Origin: an uncultured Bacilli bacterium
GTDB taxonomy: Bacteria > Bacillota_I > Bacilli_A > RFN20 > CAG-288
NCBI GenBank assembly: GCA_944332485.1
Contig: CALVKB010000006.1
Location: 1 to 43,718, forward strand
Reading direction: 5' to 3'
Length of the DNA stretch: 43,718 bases
The translations under genes were made by a program, and so were the position numbers. The notes below the pieces were generated by a model. That model was not told the DNA's origin and made no database searches. It saw only the letters and a program-made list of their open reading frames with translations. Shown one piece after another: positions 9,435-17,804 of the stretch (its first letter is position 1; each line of letters begins with the position of its first letter).

Positions 9435-9854
9435 ATGTTAGATATTAAAAACAAAGGAAAGATTGAATCAAAAAGAATTCTCAATATTGCTAAAGTACTT
9501 TTAAATAGCAAAGCTGAGGATGTTGTTATTTACAATGTTAAAAATAAAACTCCTCTTTACAATTACATGATTATCGTTTCCGCTAACAATGAAAGAAAAT
9601 TGAATGGTTTATTAAATAGCACCCGTGATGCTTTATTCACATATTACAAAGATGTGAAGAATGTTGAAGGAAGAAATGATTCAAAATGGATTGTTGTTGA
9701 TGCTTATGATGTTGTTGTTCATTTAATAGAGGAAAATGAACGTCAAAGACTCACCATCGATGATCTTTACACATCTTGCCCCCACCTTGTATTAACTGAT
9801 GAAGTTGTTGTACCAGAAACAAGACAAAGAAAGAACAAACATGCTCAATATTGA
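9435..9854 (+). CDS. rsfS: Ribosome silencing factor RsfS
   Basis: RsfS binds ribosomal protein uL14 on the large subunit and blocks subunit joining when nutrients are short. The 139-residue frame matches the family throughout: KAEDVVIYNVKNKTPL near residue 30, VEGRNDSKWIVVDAYDVVVHL near residue 76, and the ENERQRLTIDDLY end motif. The C-terminal tail (PETRQRKNKHAQY) extends beyond the conserved domain and overlaps the next gene. The start follows AAAGGAG, one base after nadD-yqeK. The position matches yqeL in the Bacillus operon. Confidence 0.92.
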   Translation: MLDIKNKGKIESKRILNIAKVLLNSKAEDVVIYNVKNKTPLYNYMIIVSANNERKLNGLLNSTRDALFTYYKDVKNVEGRNDSKWIVVDAYDVVVHLIEENERQRLTIDDLYTSCPHLVLTDEVVVPETRQRKNKHAQY

Positions 9855-10587
9855 TAAATTAGATCGTCGTTTGAAAATATCGGTCATCTTAGCACCGACA
9901 AAAACCGAATATAAAACTATCGTAAAGCAAATTCCAATTTGCAAAGAAGAGACTTTCAATCATATAGATGGAATCATCTTCAACAATAAAGGAAAAACAT
10001 TTTTTGTGTGTTATTCTAAAGTTGGTAAGGTTAATACTGCTTTTACTTTAGGTTTATTAGAAGGTATGATAAACATTGAAGCTATCTATGTTATCGGTGC
10101 TGCTGGAGCTTTGGATGAAACTTTAAATCAATATGATGTTGTTATTTGTAACAAAGTTTGCTATTGGGATGTTGATTTAACTGCTTTTGATCTTCCTATT
10201 GGAAAGCTTGATGATTTACCTTTGTATTTTAAATCCTATATAAAAGAGATAAAGGAAAATTTAGACACATCTTTATACGATTTTAATGTAAGATTTGGAA
10301 ATATAATTAGTGCAGATAAATTTGCAACATACAAAAATATTACCAAAGAATTTTTAAATAATTTCGATAAACCTTTGTGTGTTGAGATGGAATTAGCAAG
10401 TGCTGCTCAATGTGCACATTTATTGAAGATTCCTTTTTACGGAATTAAATGTATTTCTGATCAAATTAAAATTGATCATGACAATAAAGACCAATATGAA
10501 TTTAACAGTGAAAAAGCTAGTGAAAATTCAATAAAGGTGCTTTTTGATATCATCAATATAAATTGTAAAAATAATAAATTAATTTAA
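9841..10587 (+). CDS. mtnN: Nucleoside phosphorylase-fold nucleosidase, likely MTA/SAH nucleosidase
   Basis: The protein has the PNP/UDP phosphorylase fold and most resembles 5'-methylthioadenosine/S-adenosylhomocysteine nucleosidase, which recycles adenine and thiopentose. Supporting motifs are the N-terminal ILAPTKTE strand, the GAAGAL glycine loop, the substrate segment VEMELASAAQ with its conserved Met-Glu, and CISDQ, whose Asp would be the catalytic acid. I start at ATG 9841 (248 residues) rather than the in-frame ATG at 9799, because neither has a strong ribosome site and the extra residues do not match the family. It overlaps rsfS by 14 bases. In Bacillus a SAM-dependent methyltransferase (yqeM) follows rsfS at this place. 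The exact substrate is inferred. Confidence 0.78.
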   Translation: MLNIDKLDRRLKISVILAPTKTEYKTIVKQIPICKEETFNHIDGIIFNNKGKTFFVCYSKVGKVNTAFTLGLLEGMINIEAIYVIGAAGALDETLNQYDVVICNKVCYWDVDLTAFDLPIGKLDDLPLYFKSYIKEIKENLDTSLYDFNVRFGNIISADKFATYKNITKEFLNNFDKPLCVEMELASAAQCAHLLKIPFYGIKCISDQIKIDHDNKDQYEFNSEKASENSIKVLFDIININCKNNKLI

Positions 10588-10977
10588 ATCCAAATAAATA
10601 GATTTTATATTTGTCAGCTTATTTATATATTGTATTTGATTATAAATTTCACCAAAAATCACAATATTATCATCTTCTAATTTGATGTCTTTTAATATGC
10701 TAGAAAAGCATTCCATTGTTTCACTTTCTGGTAATTCACATTCTTCATCAACATAATTGCCATCTTCATCAAAAGTACGAGAAATAACCTTCGAGGAATC
10801 CCAAACTTCAGAATCGAATGTCATAACAACACTTAAAACTTTCTTCTCTGCATCATAAACATTGATTGTCAATATTTCAATTTCATCAATTAATATATAT
10901 GAATAATCAAATTTATGATATAGATATTGTTTTAATTCTTCAACAATTTCTTTTTTAGAATCATAATAAAGTTTCAT
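10579..10977 (-). CDS. Hypothetical acidic protein linked to the flavoprotein gene
   Basis: I do not recognise this 132-residue protein. It is acidic and soluble, with no signal peptide or membrane segment. Predicted character is an N-terminal helix (MKLYYDSKKEIVEELKQYL), then alternating strands, an acidic loop (TFDEDGNYVDEECELPESE), and another helix and strand. Its ATG at 10977 overlaps the stop of the upstream flavoprotein gene in the ATGA form, so it is very probably translated by coupled re-initiation and belongs to the same operon. Its end overlaps the convergent nucleosidase gene by nine bases, so there is no room for a terminator between the two operons. Confidence 0.65.
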   Translation of the reverse strand: MKLYYDSKKEIVEELKQYLYHKFDYSYILIDEIEILTINVYDAEKKVLSVVMTFDSEVWDSSKVISRTFDEDGNYVDEECELPESETMECFSSILKDIKLEDDNIVIFGEIYNQIQYINKLTNIKSIYLDLN

Positions 10978-12110
10978 AACTCAAAATTCTTAGCTCCTTT
11001 ATATCCTTCTATAATGGCTAATCCCAGATTATATCCTCCACAAGGTAAAGAAATATCCAGTGTTTCGCCTAAAAATACGACATTTTTGTTATTAATTAAT
11101 TCAAAATTGTTTAATGAAACCTCATCAATACAAATTCCTCCTTTTGAAACTTGACTATTTTTAAAATCATATAAATCTTTGATTTTAAAAGTTAATCCGT
11201 TTTTTAAAGCATCGTTCAATTCAATATTATTTAGTTCGCAATAACTATCAATTAAGTCACAAAATTTCACTGATATATTATCTTTGTAATTGTCTGAATT
11301 CAGTTTAAGTTTAACATCATGATGACCGTCAAATTTAATATTTAATTGATAATTATTTAGTTCGCATTTTGTTATAAACGCTGTGCAATTAAAAATACAA
11401 ACACCTGAAATTCCATCATCTTTTATCAAAATCTCGCCATTTTCTTCATAAATCGGCTTGTTTTTATATAGTAAAGTTACATTTGCGTATAATCTTGTTC
11501 CACTGTATTTTTTAAAGTAATTAACATCCAATTTTAATGGGCAAAGAGCAGGTGTAAATTTAGTGTATTTCAAATTGAATGTATCAAGAAAAGTATAATT
11601 GAATTTATCATACAAATAACTCATGCCACCTAAATTAAAAACAAGCTTATCGCAATTTATTTCATCGGTTTTATTTAAGATGAGTTTATTATTTTTATAA
11701 GATATTTCTTTGACATTGTAATTATAAATTACACTTATATTTTTACTTTTCTCAATCAAACTGACCAATTTATTATGAATAGTTTCACTTCTATTTGAAA
11801 ATGGATAATATCTATCATCTTCCAAATAAAAATCGGTATTAAAAAGTTTCTTCATATATTCAAAAACTTCAATTCCAGATCCATCGCTTATTATCTTTTG
11901 AGGAATTTCATAAAATTTATCATTATTAAAGCCATTTATAAAGTGACTATTATAAATATTACATCTACCATTACCTGAAATTAATATTCTGGAAGCTAAT
12001 TTTGATGATTTTTCATATATTTTTATATTTACATCATCTCTTAGTTGACTCAATTTCAAAGCAAAAATGCAACCGGCTACGCCTCCGCCTAATATAACTA
12101 CGTTTTTCAT
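10974..12110 (-). CDS. BaiN/HI0933-family FAD-dependent oxidoreductase
   Basis: This is a flavoprotein of the HI0933 (YhiN/BaiN) family. The FAD-binding GGGVAG loop is at residues 8-13, and the family signature ISGNGRCNIYN is near residue 44. The C-terminal FAD contact reads GETLDISLPCGGYNLGLAIIEG, close to the usual GGYNLQ form. At 378 residues it is slightly short (usual 390-420). Members have been tied to bile-acid reduction in gut clostridia (BaiN) and to reactive-sulfur or RNA-related roles elsewhere. The substrate here cannot be told from sequence. It is translated just upstream of, and overlapping, a small unknown acidic protein. Confidence 0.87.
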   Translation of the reverse strand: MKNVVILGGGVAGCIFALKLSQLRDDVNIKIYEKSSKLASRILISGNGRCNIYNSHFINGFNNDKFYEIPQKIISDGSGIEVFEYMKKLFNTDFYLEDDRYYPFSNRSETIHNKLVSLIEKSKNISVIYNYNVKEISYKNNKLILNKTDEINCDKLVFNLGGMSYLYDKFNYTFLDTFNLKYTKFTPALCPLKLDVNYFKKYSGTRLYANVTLLYKNKPIYEENGEILIKDDGISGVCIFNCTAFITKCELNNYQLNIKFDGHHDVKLKLNSDNYKDNISVKFCDLIDSYCELNNIELNDALKNGLTFKIKDLYDFKNSQVSKGGICIDEVSLNNFELINNKNVVFLGETLDISLPCGGYNLGLAIIEGYKGAKNFEL

Positions 12111-12162
12111 ATTTTCTCTTTTTTATTTTACTAAATTCATAATCAATTATTTTTTGAAAAGG

Positions 12163-12190
12163 TATATATCAACACTATTCTAACGTTCAA
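12163..12190 (-). promoter_or_regulatory. Candidate promoter of the flavoprotein operon
   Basis: On the minus strand TTGAAC (12185-12190) is followed after 16 bases by TATATA (12163-12168), about 50 bases before the start at 12110. It lies downstream of the terminator of the lipoprotein gene, as expected for an independent unit. Confidence 0.4.
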
Positions 12191-12293
12191 AAGTAAACAA
12201 ATAATATTTTTTTGCGAATAAAAAAAGTACAAATTTTTACTTCGTATAATATGGATTATGTTTAATTTTTAAAACGTTCACAAAAAAGTTATA

Positions 12294-12326
12294 CAAAAAA
12301 ATCTGATTTATATTTCAAAATCAGAT
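12294..12326 (-). terminator. Intrinsic terminator after the lipoprotein gene
   Basis: Read on the minus strand, ATCTGATTT pairs with AAATCAGAT (9 bp, 8-base loop) and a run of Ts follows. It lies 20 bases after the stop codon of the gene at 12347. Confidence 0.85.
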
Positions 12327-12346
12327 CTTTTAATTTCTTACAATAA

Positions 12347-13588
12347 TCACTTAGTTTTCGGTTTGATGTAGTATTTGGAAAGAGCGTCGTCCAATTTATC
12401 GGAAAAATTGTTGTGAGGTAAGAAATAGTCGAATGCCTTTTGCAAATCTATATATGTATTGTTGTAAGTTGAGGAGTTAGGTGAAATAAATGACATCAAA
12501 TTGTACTCTTTTTCATTTGTTATTGGACTTAGTGTCCCTGCTTGTATCTCTTTAACATCGTAATAATTTGTTCCAATACGCATATTCTGCTCATCAACTT
12601 CACCAAAAAGCATCATCTTATCAACAGTGTGATAATCTGCAATTTCCATCGAGGAGGTTTGAATATCATAAGCATCGAAGAAATTCTTCATAACTTTGTT
12701 ATATTCATCCTCTTCCAAGTAATCCCTTATGAACAAACCTTTATCCGGGTATCCGTACAAATTGGAAATTTCCAAAGATGAAATTTGTTTTTTGATGGAA
12801 CTGTTGACATCTGAATAGTACAAACCGGAACTTGTATCACCTTCATTGTGATACTTGACATAGTATTTGTCCTCTTCTTCATTGTATGAACTTTTTATCG
12901 CTTCAAAAGCACGTGGATTTTCAATAAATACAAAATCGACATTCTTCAAACTTTGAGTTGAAGATGATGAAGTTGTTGATCCATCTTCAGATAACAAAAT
13001 ATGATAAGCGATTGTCACATCTTCAACCCGATATAAATTATCTTCTGAAATCATCGGGTAGGCTTTTTTAATGTACTCACGAATTGCATAGTCGTAATTT
13101 GTTGTGGTATTTGCATCAGTTGAGGTATCGGCATAATAAACAACCTTTGAATTGTTAGTCAAACCAGCAGATTCTGTATCACTGTATTTTTTATTGTAAT
13201 GCTTTGTTTCAAGCAAAAATATATTACCAGTATTTATGACTCTTGCTAATTTGAATCTCAAGTCATAATTTATTATGTAATCAAGACCTTGATAAACATC
13301 ATAAACAATCATATCATAGCGAGTTTGTGAGCCATCAGTGGTGAAAAAAGCATCACCAAGCATATTTAAATCGGCTATCCCATCATTAGATGATGTAGCA
13401 TAGGTGTTGTACATTGTCTTTAAATGTGTAGTATCCGAATACCAGTGAGCAAAAGGAACCATCATAGCTCCTGACGGTGTGACAATGTTGAATGTCAAAG
13501 GTTCAACAACAAAAAAGCATGAACTGAGATTTGAAATGAACCCTGTTGTTAAAAATAGTGAAACAATAAAATTTTTGAATTTTTTCAT
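12347..13588 (-). CDS. Lipoprotein resembling an ABC substrate-binding protein
   Basis: The first 24 residues form a lipoprotein signal peptide: MKK, a hydrophobic stretch, then the lipobox LSSC with the lipidated cysteine at position 24. The mature part begins FNIVTPSGAMMVPFAHWY, and the segment TRYDMIVYDVYQGLDYI...KLARVINTGNIFLLE resembles the ligand-cleft region of NMT1/SsuA/ThiY-type binding proteins ("GAPALA" start, "DI..PTN" middle, "W/TGN.YL" end). That reading is inference from pattern. Serine- and threonine-rich linkers (TTSSSSTQS) are unusual for a binding protein. No ABC permease or ATPase is next to it. Its start shares one base (TAATG) with the stop of deoB, so it is translationally coupled to a nucleoside-salvage enzyme. 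Confidence 0.75.
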   Translation of the reverse strand: MKKFKNFIVSLFLTTGFISNLSSCFFVVEPLTFNIVTPSGAMMVPFAHWYSDTTHLKTMYNTYATSSNDGIADLNMLGDAFFTTDGSQTRYDMIVYDVYQGLDYIINYDLRFKLARVINTGNIFLLETKHYNKKYSDTESAGLTNNSKVVYYADTSTDANTTTNYDYAIREYIKKAYPMISEDNLYRVEDVTIAYHILLSEDGSTTSSSSTQSLKNVDFVFIENPRAFEAIKSSYNEEEDKYYVKYHNEGDTSSGLYYSDVNSSIKKQISSLEISNLYGYPDKGLFIRDYLEEDEYNKVMKNFFDAYDIQTSSMEIADYHTVDKMMLFGEVDEQNMRIGTNYYDVKEIQAGTLSPITNEKEYNLMSFISPNSSTYNNTYIDLQKAFDYFLPHNNFSDKLDDALSKYYIKPKTK

Positions 13589-14781
13589 TACTCTAAAATT
13601 TCTTTTATAGGTTTTCCTATTTGATTTGGACTTGGCTTAACGTTGAAGTTTGCTAAAACAGTTTGTCCGATACTTGCAAAGGATTGAACTTCACCTATGT
13701 ATCTTCCATCATTTATCTTCTTTGAATAAGCTATCAACATAACATCTTCACGAGTATGATCACTTCCAGTCCAAGTTGGATCATTACCATGATCCGCTGT
13801 GATCAACAATAAATCATCATCACGGAGATTCTCGATCATAACTTTCAATTCTTTATCGAAAGTTTCGATAGCTTTAGCATAGCCTTCAGGATTTCTTCTA
13901 TGACCATATTCTGAATCAAATTCGACCAAATTTATGAAACATAAACCTTCCCAATTGCCGTTTTTAACAATATTGAGAGTTTTTTCCATACCATCGGAAT
14001 TTGATACTGTTTTACATGTTTCGGTAACACCGACATTGTTGAAAATATCTGCAATCTTACCGACACAACTTGTCATATAATTGTTATCTTTTAAATCATC
14101 CATGCAAGTTCTTCCAGTTGGAGACAAAGCTAAGTCATGACGGTTAGGTGTTCTCTTGAAATGATCTTTGTCTGGTCCGATGAATGGTCTAGCGATAACA
14201 CGACCTAAACGATATTCAGGACGATTTACTATCTCACGGGTAATTTCACAAGCTTTGTATAAATCTGGAACACTTATAACTTCCTCATGAGCAGCCAACT
14301 GAATTACTGAGTCAGCAGATGTGTAAACAATCATCGATTTGTCTCTCATCTGTTGTTCACCTAATTCTTTCAAAATTTCTGTGCCTGAAGCTGCTTTATT
14401 TCCAATCAATTTATAACCTGTTTTCTCTTCGATCTCTTTTATAAGTTCCTCTGGAAATCCAGTATCGGTGAAGGTTTTAAATGGTTGTTTTGTCTCAATA
14501 CCCATCATCTCCCAGTGACCGGTCATTGTATCTTTACCATTTGATTGTTCACATAATTTGCAAACGATACTGTGCGGATGAGAAACTTTTGTTGTTCCAA
14601 GAATGTCTGCACAATCATGAACACCTAAACTGTTCAATGTTGGAATATTCAAACCACCGACTTTTTCAGAAATATGAACAAAAGTATTGGAACCTTTGTC
14701 ACCGAATTTCTCAGCGTCTTTAGCATATCCACAACCTAATGAATCGCACACAATCAAAAAAACTCTTTTAAATTTTTTCAT
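13588..14781 (-). CDS. deoB: Phosphopentomutase
   Basis: DeoB interconverts ribose-1-phosphate and ribose-5-phosphate (and the deoxy forms), feeding nucleoside sugars into central metabolism. It belongs to the alkaline-phosphatase superfamily. Metal and phosphate-site motifs are VCDSLGCG (Asp13), KDTMTGHWEMMG with the phosphorylated threonine, EFDSEYGHRRNPEGYA, and TADHGNDPTWTGSDHTRE. The length of 397 residues is typical. The ATG at 14781 follows AGGGAGA. A TATAAT box on the minus strand (14824-14829) lies about 43 bases upstream but lacks a clear -35 partner. The partner enzymes deoC, deoD and pdp are not in this window. Confidence 0.95.
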   Translation of the reverse strand: MKKFKRVFLIVCDSLGCGYAKDAEKFGDKGSNTFVHISEKVGGLNIPTLNSLGVHDCADILGTTKVSHPHSIVCKLCEQSNGKDTMTGHWEMMGIETKQPFKTFTDTGFPEELIKEIEEKTGYKLIGNKAASGTEILKELGEQQMRDKSMIVYTSADSVIQLAAHEEVISVPDLYKACEITREIVNRPEYRLGRVIARPFIGPDKDHFKRTPNRHDLALSPTGRTCMDDLKDNNYMTSCVGKIADIFNNVGVTETCKTVSNSDGMEKTLNIVKNGNWEGLCFINLVEFDSEYGHRRNPEGYAKAIETFDKELKVMIENLRDDDLLLITADHGNDPTWTGSDHTREDVMLIAYSKKINDGRYIGEVQSFASIGQTVLANFNVKPSPNQIGKPIKEILE

Positions 14782-14865
14782 AATTAAATCTCCCTAAAAA
14801 ATCAAAAAATTTTTTACAATTTAATTATATAAAATTTATTATATTAATCTATTTAAGTGCTTAAT

Positions 14866-15714
14866 TTACACTAATAATTTATCAAATATCTTGTTGAATT
14901 TTCTATGCAATTTTCCTTCGTTTTTGTGAACATAGAGTTCAGTTGTCTCTATAGAATGATGACCTAAAATTTCCCTTATTTCCTCAATTGTCATATTATT
15001 TTCTATTAAATGACTAGCTAAAGTATGGCGTAATATGTGTGGTGTAATATGCTTATTCAAATATAATTTTGAGTATTTAACGATAAATTTGTAGATGGTA
15101 TTTCTTGAAATATGAGAACCGTTTTTATTATTGAAAATAAAAATGTTACTTTGATTAACACATTTAAAATGAAAACTTTTTATATATAATTGAAACAATT
15201 CTTTTATGTATTTATCAATGTATAATATTCTTATTTTCGAGCCTTTACCATTTATATAAACCAAATTGTTGTGAAGATCTAAATCAGAAAATTTAATTGT
15301 GCATAGTTCACTTACTCTCAAACCAAGAAAGTACAGAATTTTCAAAATGATTCTATGCTTATAATTTTTAATATTTTCAAAAAGAAAGATAACTTCCCTT
15401 TGTGTCAGTATCTCACCTTTTTCTATGTTTCTTTGTTTGATTTTAAAAATGCTTGTATCCAACTTAAAATTGTGAAATTTATTCAAGTATTTAAAATACT
15501 GCCGACAGACTATTTTCTTCCTTATTTTGGTGTTATTTGAATAATTTTTTACATTTAAAAATAAAAGATATTTTTCAAATGTTTCTGTTGTAAAATTATC
15601 TTTGCATATTTGTAAAAATTGGTTTAAATCATACTTGTAACTTTGAAGGGAATTATTACTTAAATTACGGTACTTATTTAAAAATTCGATAAATTCTACT
15701 AAATATTCATTCAG
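14866..15714 (-). CDS. Xer-type tyrosine recombinase, no ordinary start codon
   Basis: Catalytic residues of a tyrosine recombinase are all present. Numbered from a CTG at 15714 (282 residues) they are Arg133 (GLRVSEL), Lys157/160 (GKGSK), His226 and Arg229 (HILRH), His252 (GHHS) and the nucleophile Tyr261. A TTG at 15486 could start a 206-residue form, but that would cut away the DNA-clamping SAM-like domain. The frame stays open above it, and those 76 codons match a Xer N-terminus (EYLVEFIEFLNKYRNLSNNS, NQFL, then SNNTKIRKKI). No ATG, GTG or TTG exists in frame between 15714 and the stop at 15724-15726. The N-terminus therefore needs CTG or ATA initiation, or slippage on the A7 run at 15715-15721. 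It overlaps dinB. Length and plain two-domain form suggest a chromosomal XerC/D-like enzyme. Confidence 0.72.
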   Translation of the reverse strand: MNEYLVEFIEFLNKYRNLSNNSLQSYKYDLNQFLQICKDNFTTETFEKYLLFLNVKNYSNNTKIRKKIVCRQYFKYLNKFHNFKLDTSIFKIKQRNIEKGEILTQREVIFLFENIKNYKHRIILKILYFLGLRVSELCTIKFSDLDLHNNLVYINGKGSKIRILYIDKYIKELFQLYIKSFHFKCVNQSNIFIFNNKNGSHISRNTIYKFIVKYSKLYLNKHITPHILRHTLASHLIENNMTIEEIREILGHHSIETTELYVHKNEGKLHRKFNKIFDKLLV

Positions 15715-16942
15715 TTTTTTTATTCAATTTGTTTCCTTTGAAAAGAATCGGACTTGAAAGTTGATTATTGAACATCTCAACAAGTTCATCAACAGTCTTT
15801 TTGGAATTTTCGACAATTTGAATGTCATCAATCGTACAAGAATTTTGTTCTTTAGGCGAATTATCGAAGATATTATTTTGAACAAAATCAGTTTTTTCAA
15901 TATATTTTTGGCCTTTTTTAATCAAATTATCAACCCCAATTCCAACTAATCGTAATAAAACTCCCTCTTTAGCGAAACTATCGAATATTTTCATACCGTA
16001 AGATAATATTTCATCCACATCATTTGTCGGATCATTAACAGTAATTCTTTTACTGTGTGTTTCAAAATTGCTGTCTCTTAATGTTAAAACAACCGTCTTA
16101 CCTACTAAATCATAAGATTTTAATTCATCAGAAACTTGCCTTGCTTGCTCCAACAAACACGCTTTTATCTCTTCGTAATCGTTCGTATCATTGCTGAATG
16201 TTCTGCTAGCTGAACATGATTTAGGCAAGGAACTTTCAATATTAACAATATCTGATGTTAAGCCATTGAAGCATTCCATACAGTAGGTGTAGATATTACC
16301 TAAAGATTTTATAAGGTTCATATCTTTGCAATAAACAAGATCACCTATTGTTTTGATGTTCAATTTTTCCAAACGCGGATACGTTTTCTTACCAATTCCA
16401 AAGAAATCTTTAATAGGTAATTTTGCAAGTTTTTGTTTGTAGTTTTCTTTAGTTAAAATTGTCAACCCTAATGGTTTTTCCATATCAGAATCCATCTTTG
16501 CTAAAAATTTAGTAAAAGATAATCCGATTGAACATTTAATTGAAAATTTGTTGAAAATAGCAAATTGGAGATCTCTCAAACTATCATAATCACTTATTTT
16601 GTCACTTAAATAATCGGTCACATCGATAAATCCTTCATCTATTCCCATTTGTTCAACTAATGGAAATAAACTTCTCAAATAAGAAAATATCCTGTTGCTT
16701 ATTTTTGAATATTGCCTATAACTTCCTTCCAAAATCAAAAGATCTTTGCATAATCTTCTGGCTTCTGAAACAGCAATACCAGATTTTACCCCAAAACTTC
16801 TCGCCAAATAATTGCTCGTTGAAATTACACCTCTTGAAGTAACACTTCCGACAGCTAAAGGTTTACCTTTTAAGTTTGGATTTAAATTTTCCTCAACTTG
16901 AACGAAAAAGTAATTGAAATCTAAATGAACTATCTTTCTCAT
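15707..16942 (-). CDS. dinB: DNA polymerase IV
   Basis: This is a Y-family translesion polymerase. Catalytic acidic residues are Asp8 (LDFNYFF) and Asp102-Glu103 (GIDEGFIDVT). The steric-gate aromatic residues follow Asp8. The palm, finger and thumb regions run to about residue 230, followed by the little-finger domain (SCSASRTFSND near 245). QNNIF near residue 360 looks like the sliding-clamp-binding pentapeptide. Position 10 is Asn where Escherichia coli DinB has Asp. The length is 411 residues, within the family's range. The ATG at 16942 has no ribosome site, and the -10 box sits seven bases away, which suggests a leaderless message. The gene's end overlaps the Xer-type recombinase frame. 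Confidence 0.92.
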   Translation of the reverse strand: MRKIVHLDFNYFFVQVEENLNPNLKGKPLAVGSVTSRGVISTSNYLARSFGVKSGIAVSEARRLCKDLLILEGSYRQYSKISNRIFSYLRSLFPLVEQMGIDEGFIDVTDYLSDKISDYDSLRDLQFAIFNKFSIKCSIGLSFTKFLAKMDSDMEKPLGLTILTKENYKQKLAKLPIKDFFGIGKKTYPRLEKLNIKTIGDLVYCKDMNLIKSLGNIYTYCMECFNGLTSDIVNIESSLPKSCSASRTFSNDTNDYEEIKACLLEQARQVSDELKSYDLVGKTVVLTLRDSNFETHSKRITVNDPTNDVDEILSYGMKIFDSFAKEGVLLRLVGIGVDNLIKKGQKYIEKTDFVQNNIFDNSPKEQNSCTIDDIQIVENSKKTVDELVEMFNNQLSSPILFKGNKLNKKTE

Positions 16943-16949
16943 AATGTCT

Positions 16950-16955
16950 ATTTTA
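16950..16955 (-). promoter_or_regulatory. -10 box of dinB, leaderless arrangement
   Basis: TAAAAT on the minus strand ends seven bases before the dinB ATG, so transcription should begin at or beside the start codon. No clear -35 box was found. Confidence 0.45.
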
Positions 16956-16965
16956 CATTAAATAT

Positions 16966-16994
16966 TTGCCTTTATTATTTTAAATTAGTATTAT
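16966..16994 (+). promoter_or_regulatory. Promoter of the 17001 gene, leaderless arrangement
   Basis: TTGCCT (16966-16971), a 17-base spacer and TATTAT (16989-16994) are followed by six bases and then ATG at 17001. Transcription should start on or next to that A, leaving no untranslated leader. Confidence 0.5.
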
Positions 16995-17000
16995 TTTTTT

Positions 17001-17717
17001 ATGAAAACTTTGCTACTTGTGATGTTTGCCATCTACACCGTTATCATAGGATCTATCATCATCGGATATGTCTTTCATGTTCAAGGTTTGCTAATCGCAT
17101 TGATCACTATATTATCGGTGGTATTACTTATCAATATTTTTTATATCACTATCTTTTTTATAAACAAAAAACAAGAGAAAAATATCAATAATCTAAACTT
17201 GAAAAAAACAAACAATGTATTGAATACTCTTTTAAAACTGTCCAAATTCTTCCCGTATTTAAAATCGAAAGTTAGTTTAAATTTAGTTTGTTCATATCTT
17301 ATTACAAACAAAATAGAAGATGCTAAACAAATATTGAACAAAATAAAAGTTAAAAAAATAAAAGATAAGCAAACTCTCATTGATTATTTTGTCGTTGGTG
17401 TAGAACTGAGTTTTTTTGATAACTCATTTGTCATTTATGAAAAATACAGCAATGCTTTTAAAACAGTCACTAACGCAAGTGTTGACATAACATTATTTTT
17501 GAACAACTATCTTGATTTGATCAAACTCAATCACAATGACAAACAAGTTGACAAAATCAAAGTTTACGACTACTTTTTAAAAATAACAAAAGATACAAAA
17601 TTTGACAAATTGTTCCTCCTTTATGTGAAAAAAATAACAATAAATGAAGAATATACCTCTGAAGATGAACAAACTTTCAACACTCTATCAAAAGGTACAT
17701 TCTTCGAAGATAAATAA
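17001..17717 (+). CDS. Membrane-anchored protein of unknown function
   Basis: I do not recognise this 238-residue protein. Two adjacent membrane helices (about residues 3-27 and 30-54) form the N-terminus. A lysine-rich junction (NKKQEKNINNLNLKKTNN) and a long, probably cytoplasmic, helical domain of about 170 residues follow. The helical part, with repeated pairs such as LVCSYLITNKIEDAKQILNK, resembles TPR-type alpha-helical repeats, but I cannot assign a family. There is no ribosome site before ATG 17001, and the promoter lies directly against the start. It diverges from dinB across 58 bases and converges on the antiporter gene, with a shared terminator between. Confidence 0.68.
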   Translation: MKTLLLVMFAIYTVIIGSIIIGYVFHVQGLLIALITILSVVLLINIFYITIFFINKKQEKNINNLNLKKTNNVLNTLLKLSKFFPYLKSKVSLNLVCSYLITNKIEDAKQILNKIKVKKIKDKQTLIDYFVVGVELSFFDNSFVIYEKYSNAFKTVTNASVDITLFLNNYLDLIKLNHNDKQVDKIKVYDYFLKITKDTKFDKLFLLYVKKITINEEYTSEDEQTFNTLSKGTFFEDK

Positions 17718-17750
17718 AACCTCCTTTGTTATATATAAATCAGCAAACAA

Positions 17751-17780
17751 AAAAAGCAGAAATCAAATTCTGCTTTTTTA
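17751..17780. terminator. Bidirectional terminator between convergent genes
   Basis: AAAAAAGCAGAA pairs perfectly with TTCTGCTTTTTT across a six-base loop. Runs of A and T flank the GC core on both sides, so it can serve the gene ending at 17717 (plus) and the antiporter gene ending at 17805 (minus). Confidence 0.9.
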
Positions 17781-17804
17781 TCTTTTATAAATACTTTTCT
17801 TATT

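Noticed and set aside
14866-15714. Reading the Xer gene as a phage or transposon integrase
   Set aside because: No excisionase, phage gene or attachment repeat lies nearby. The size and plain two-domain form fit a chromosomal Xer enzyme better.
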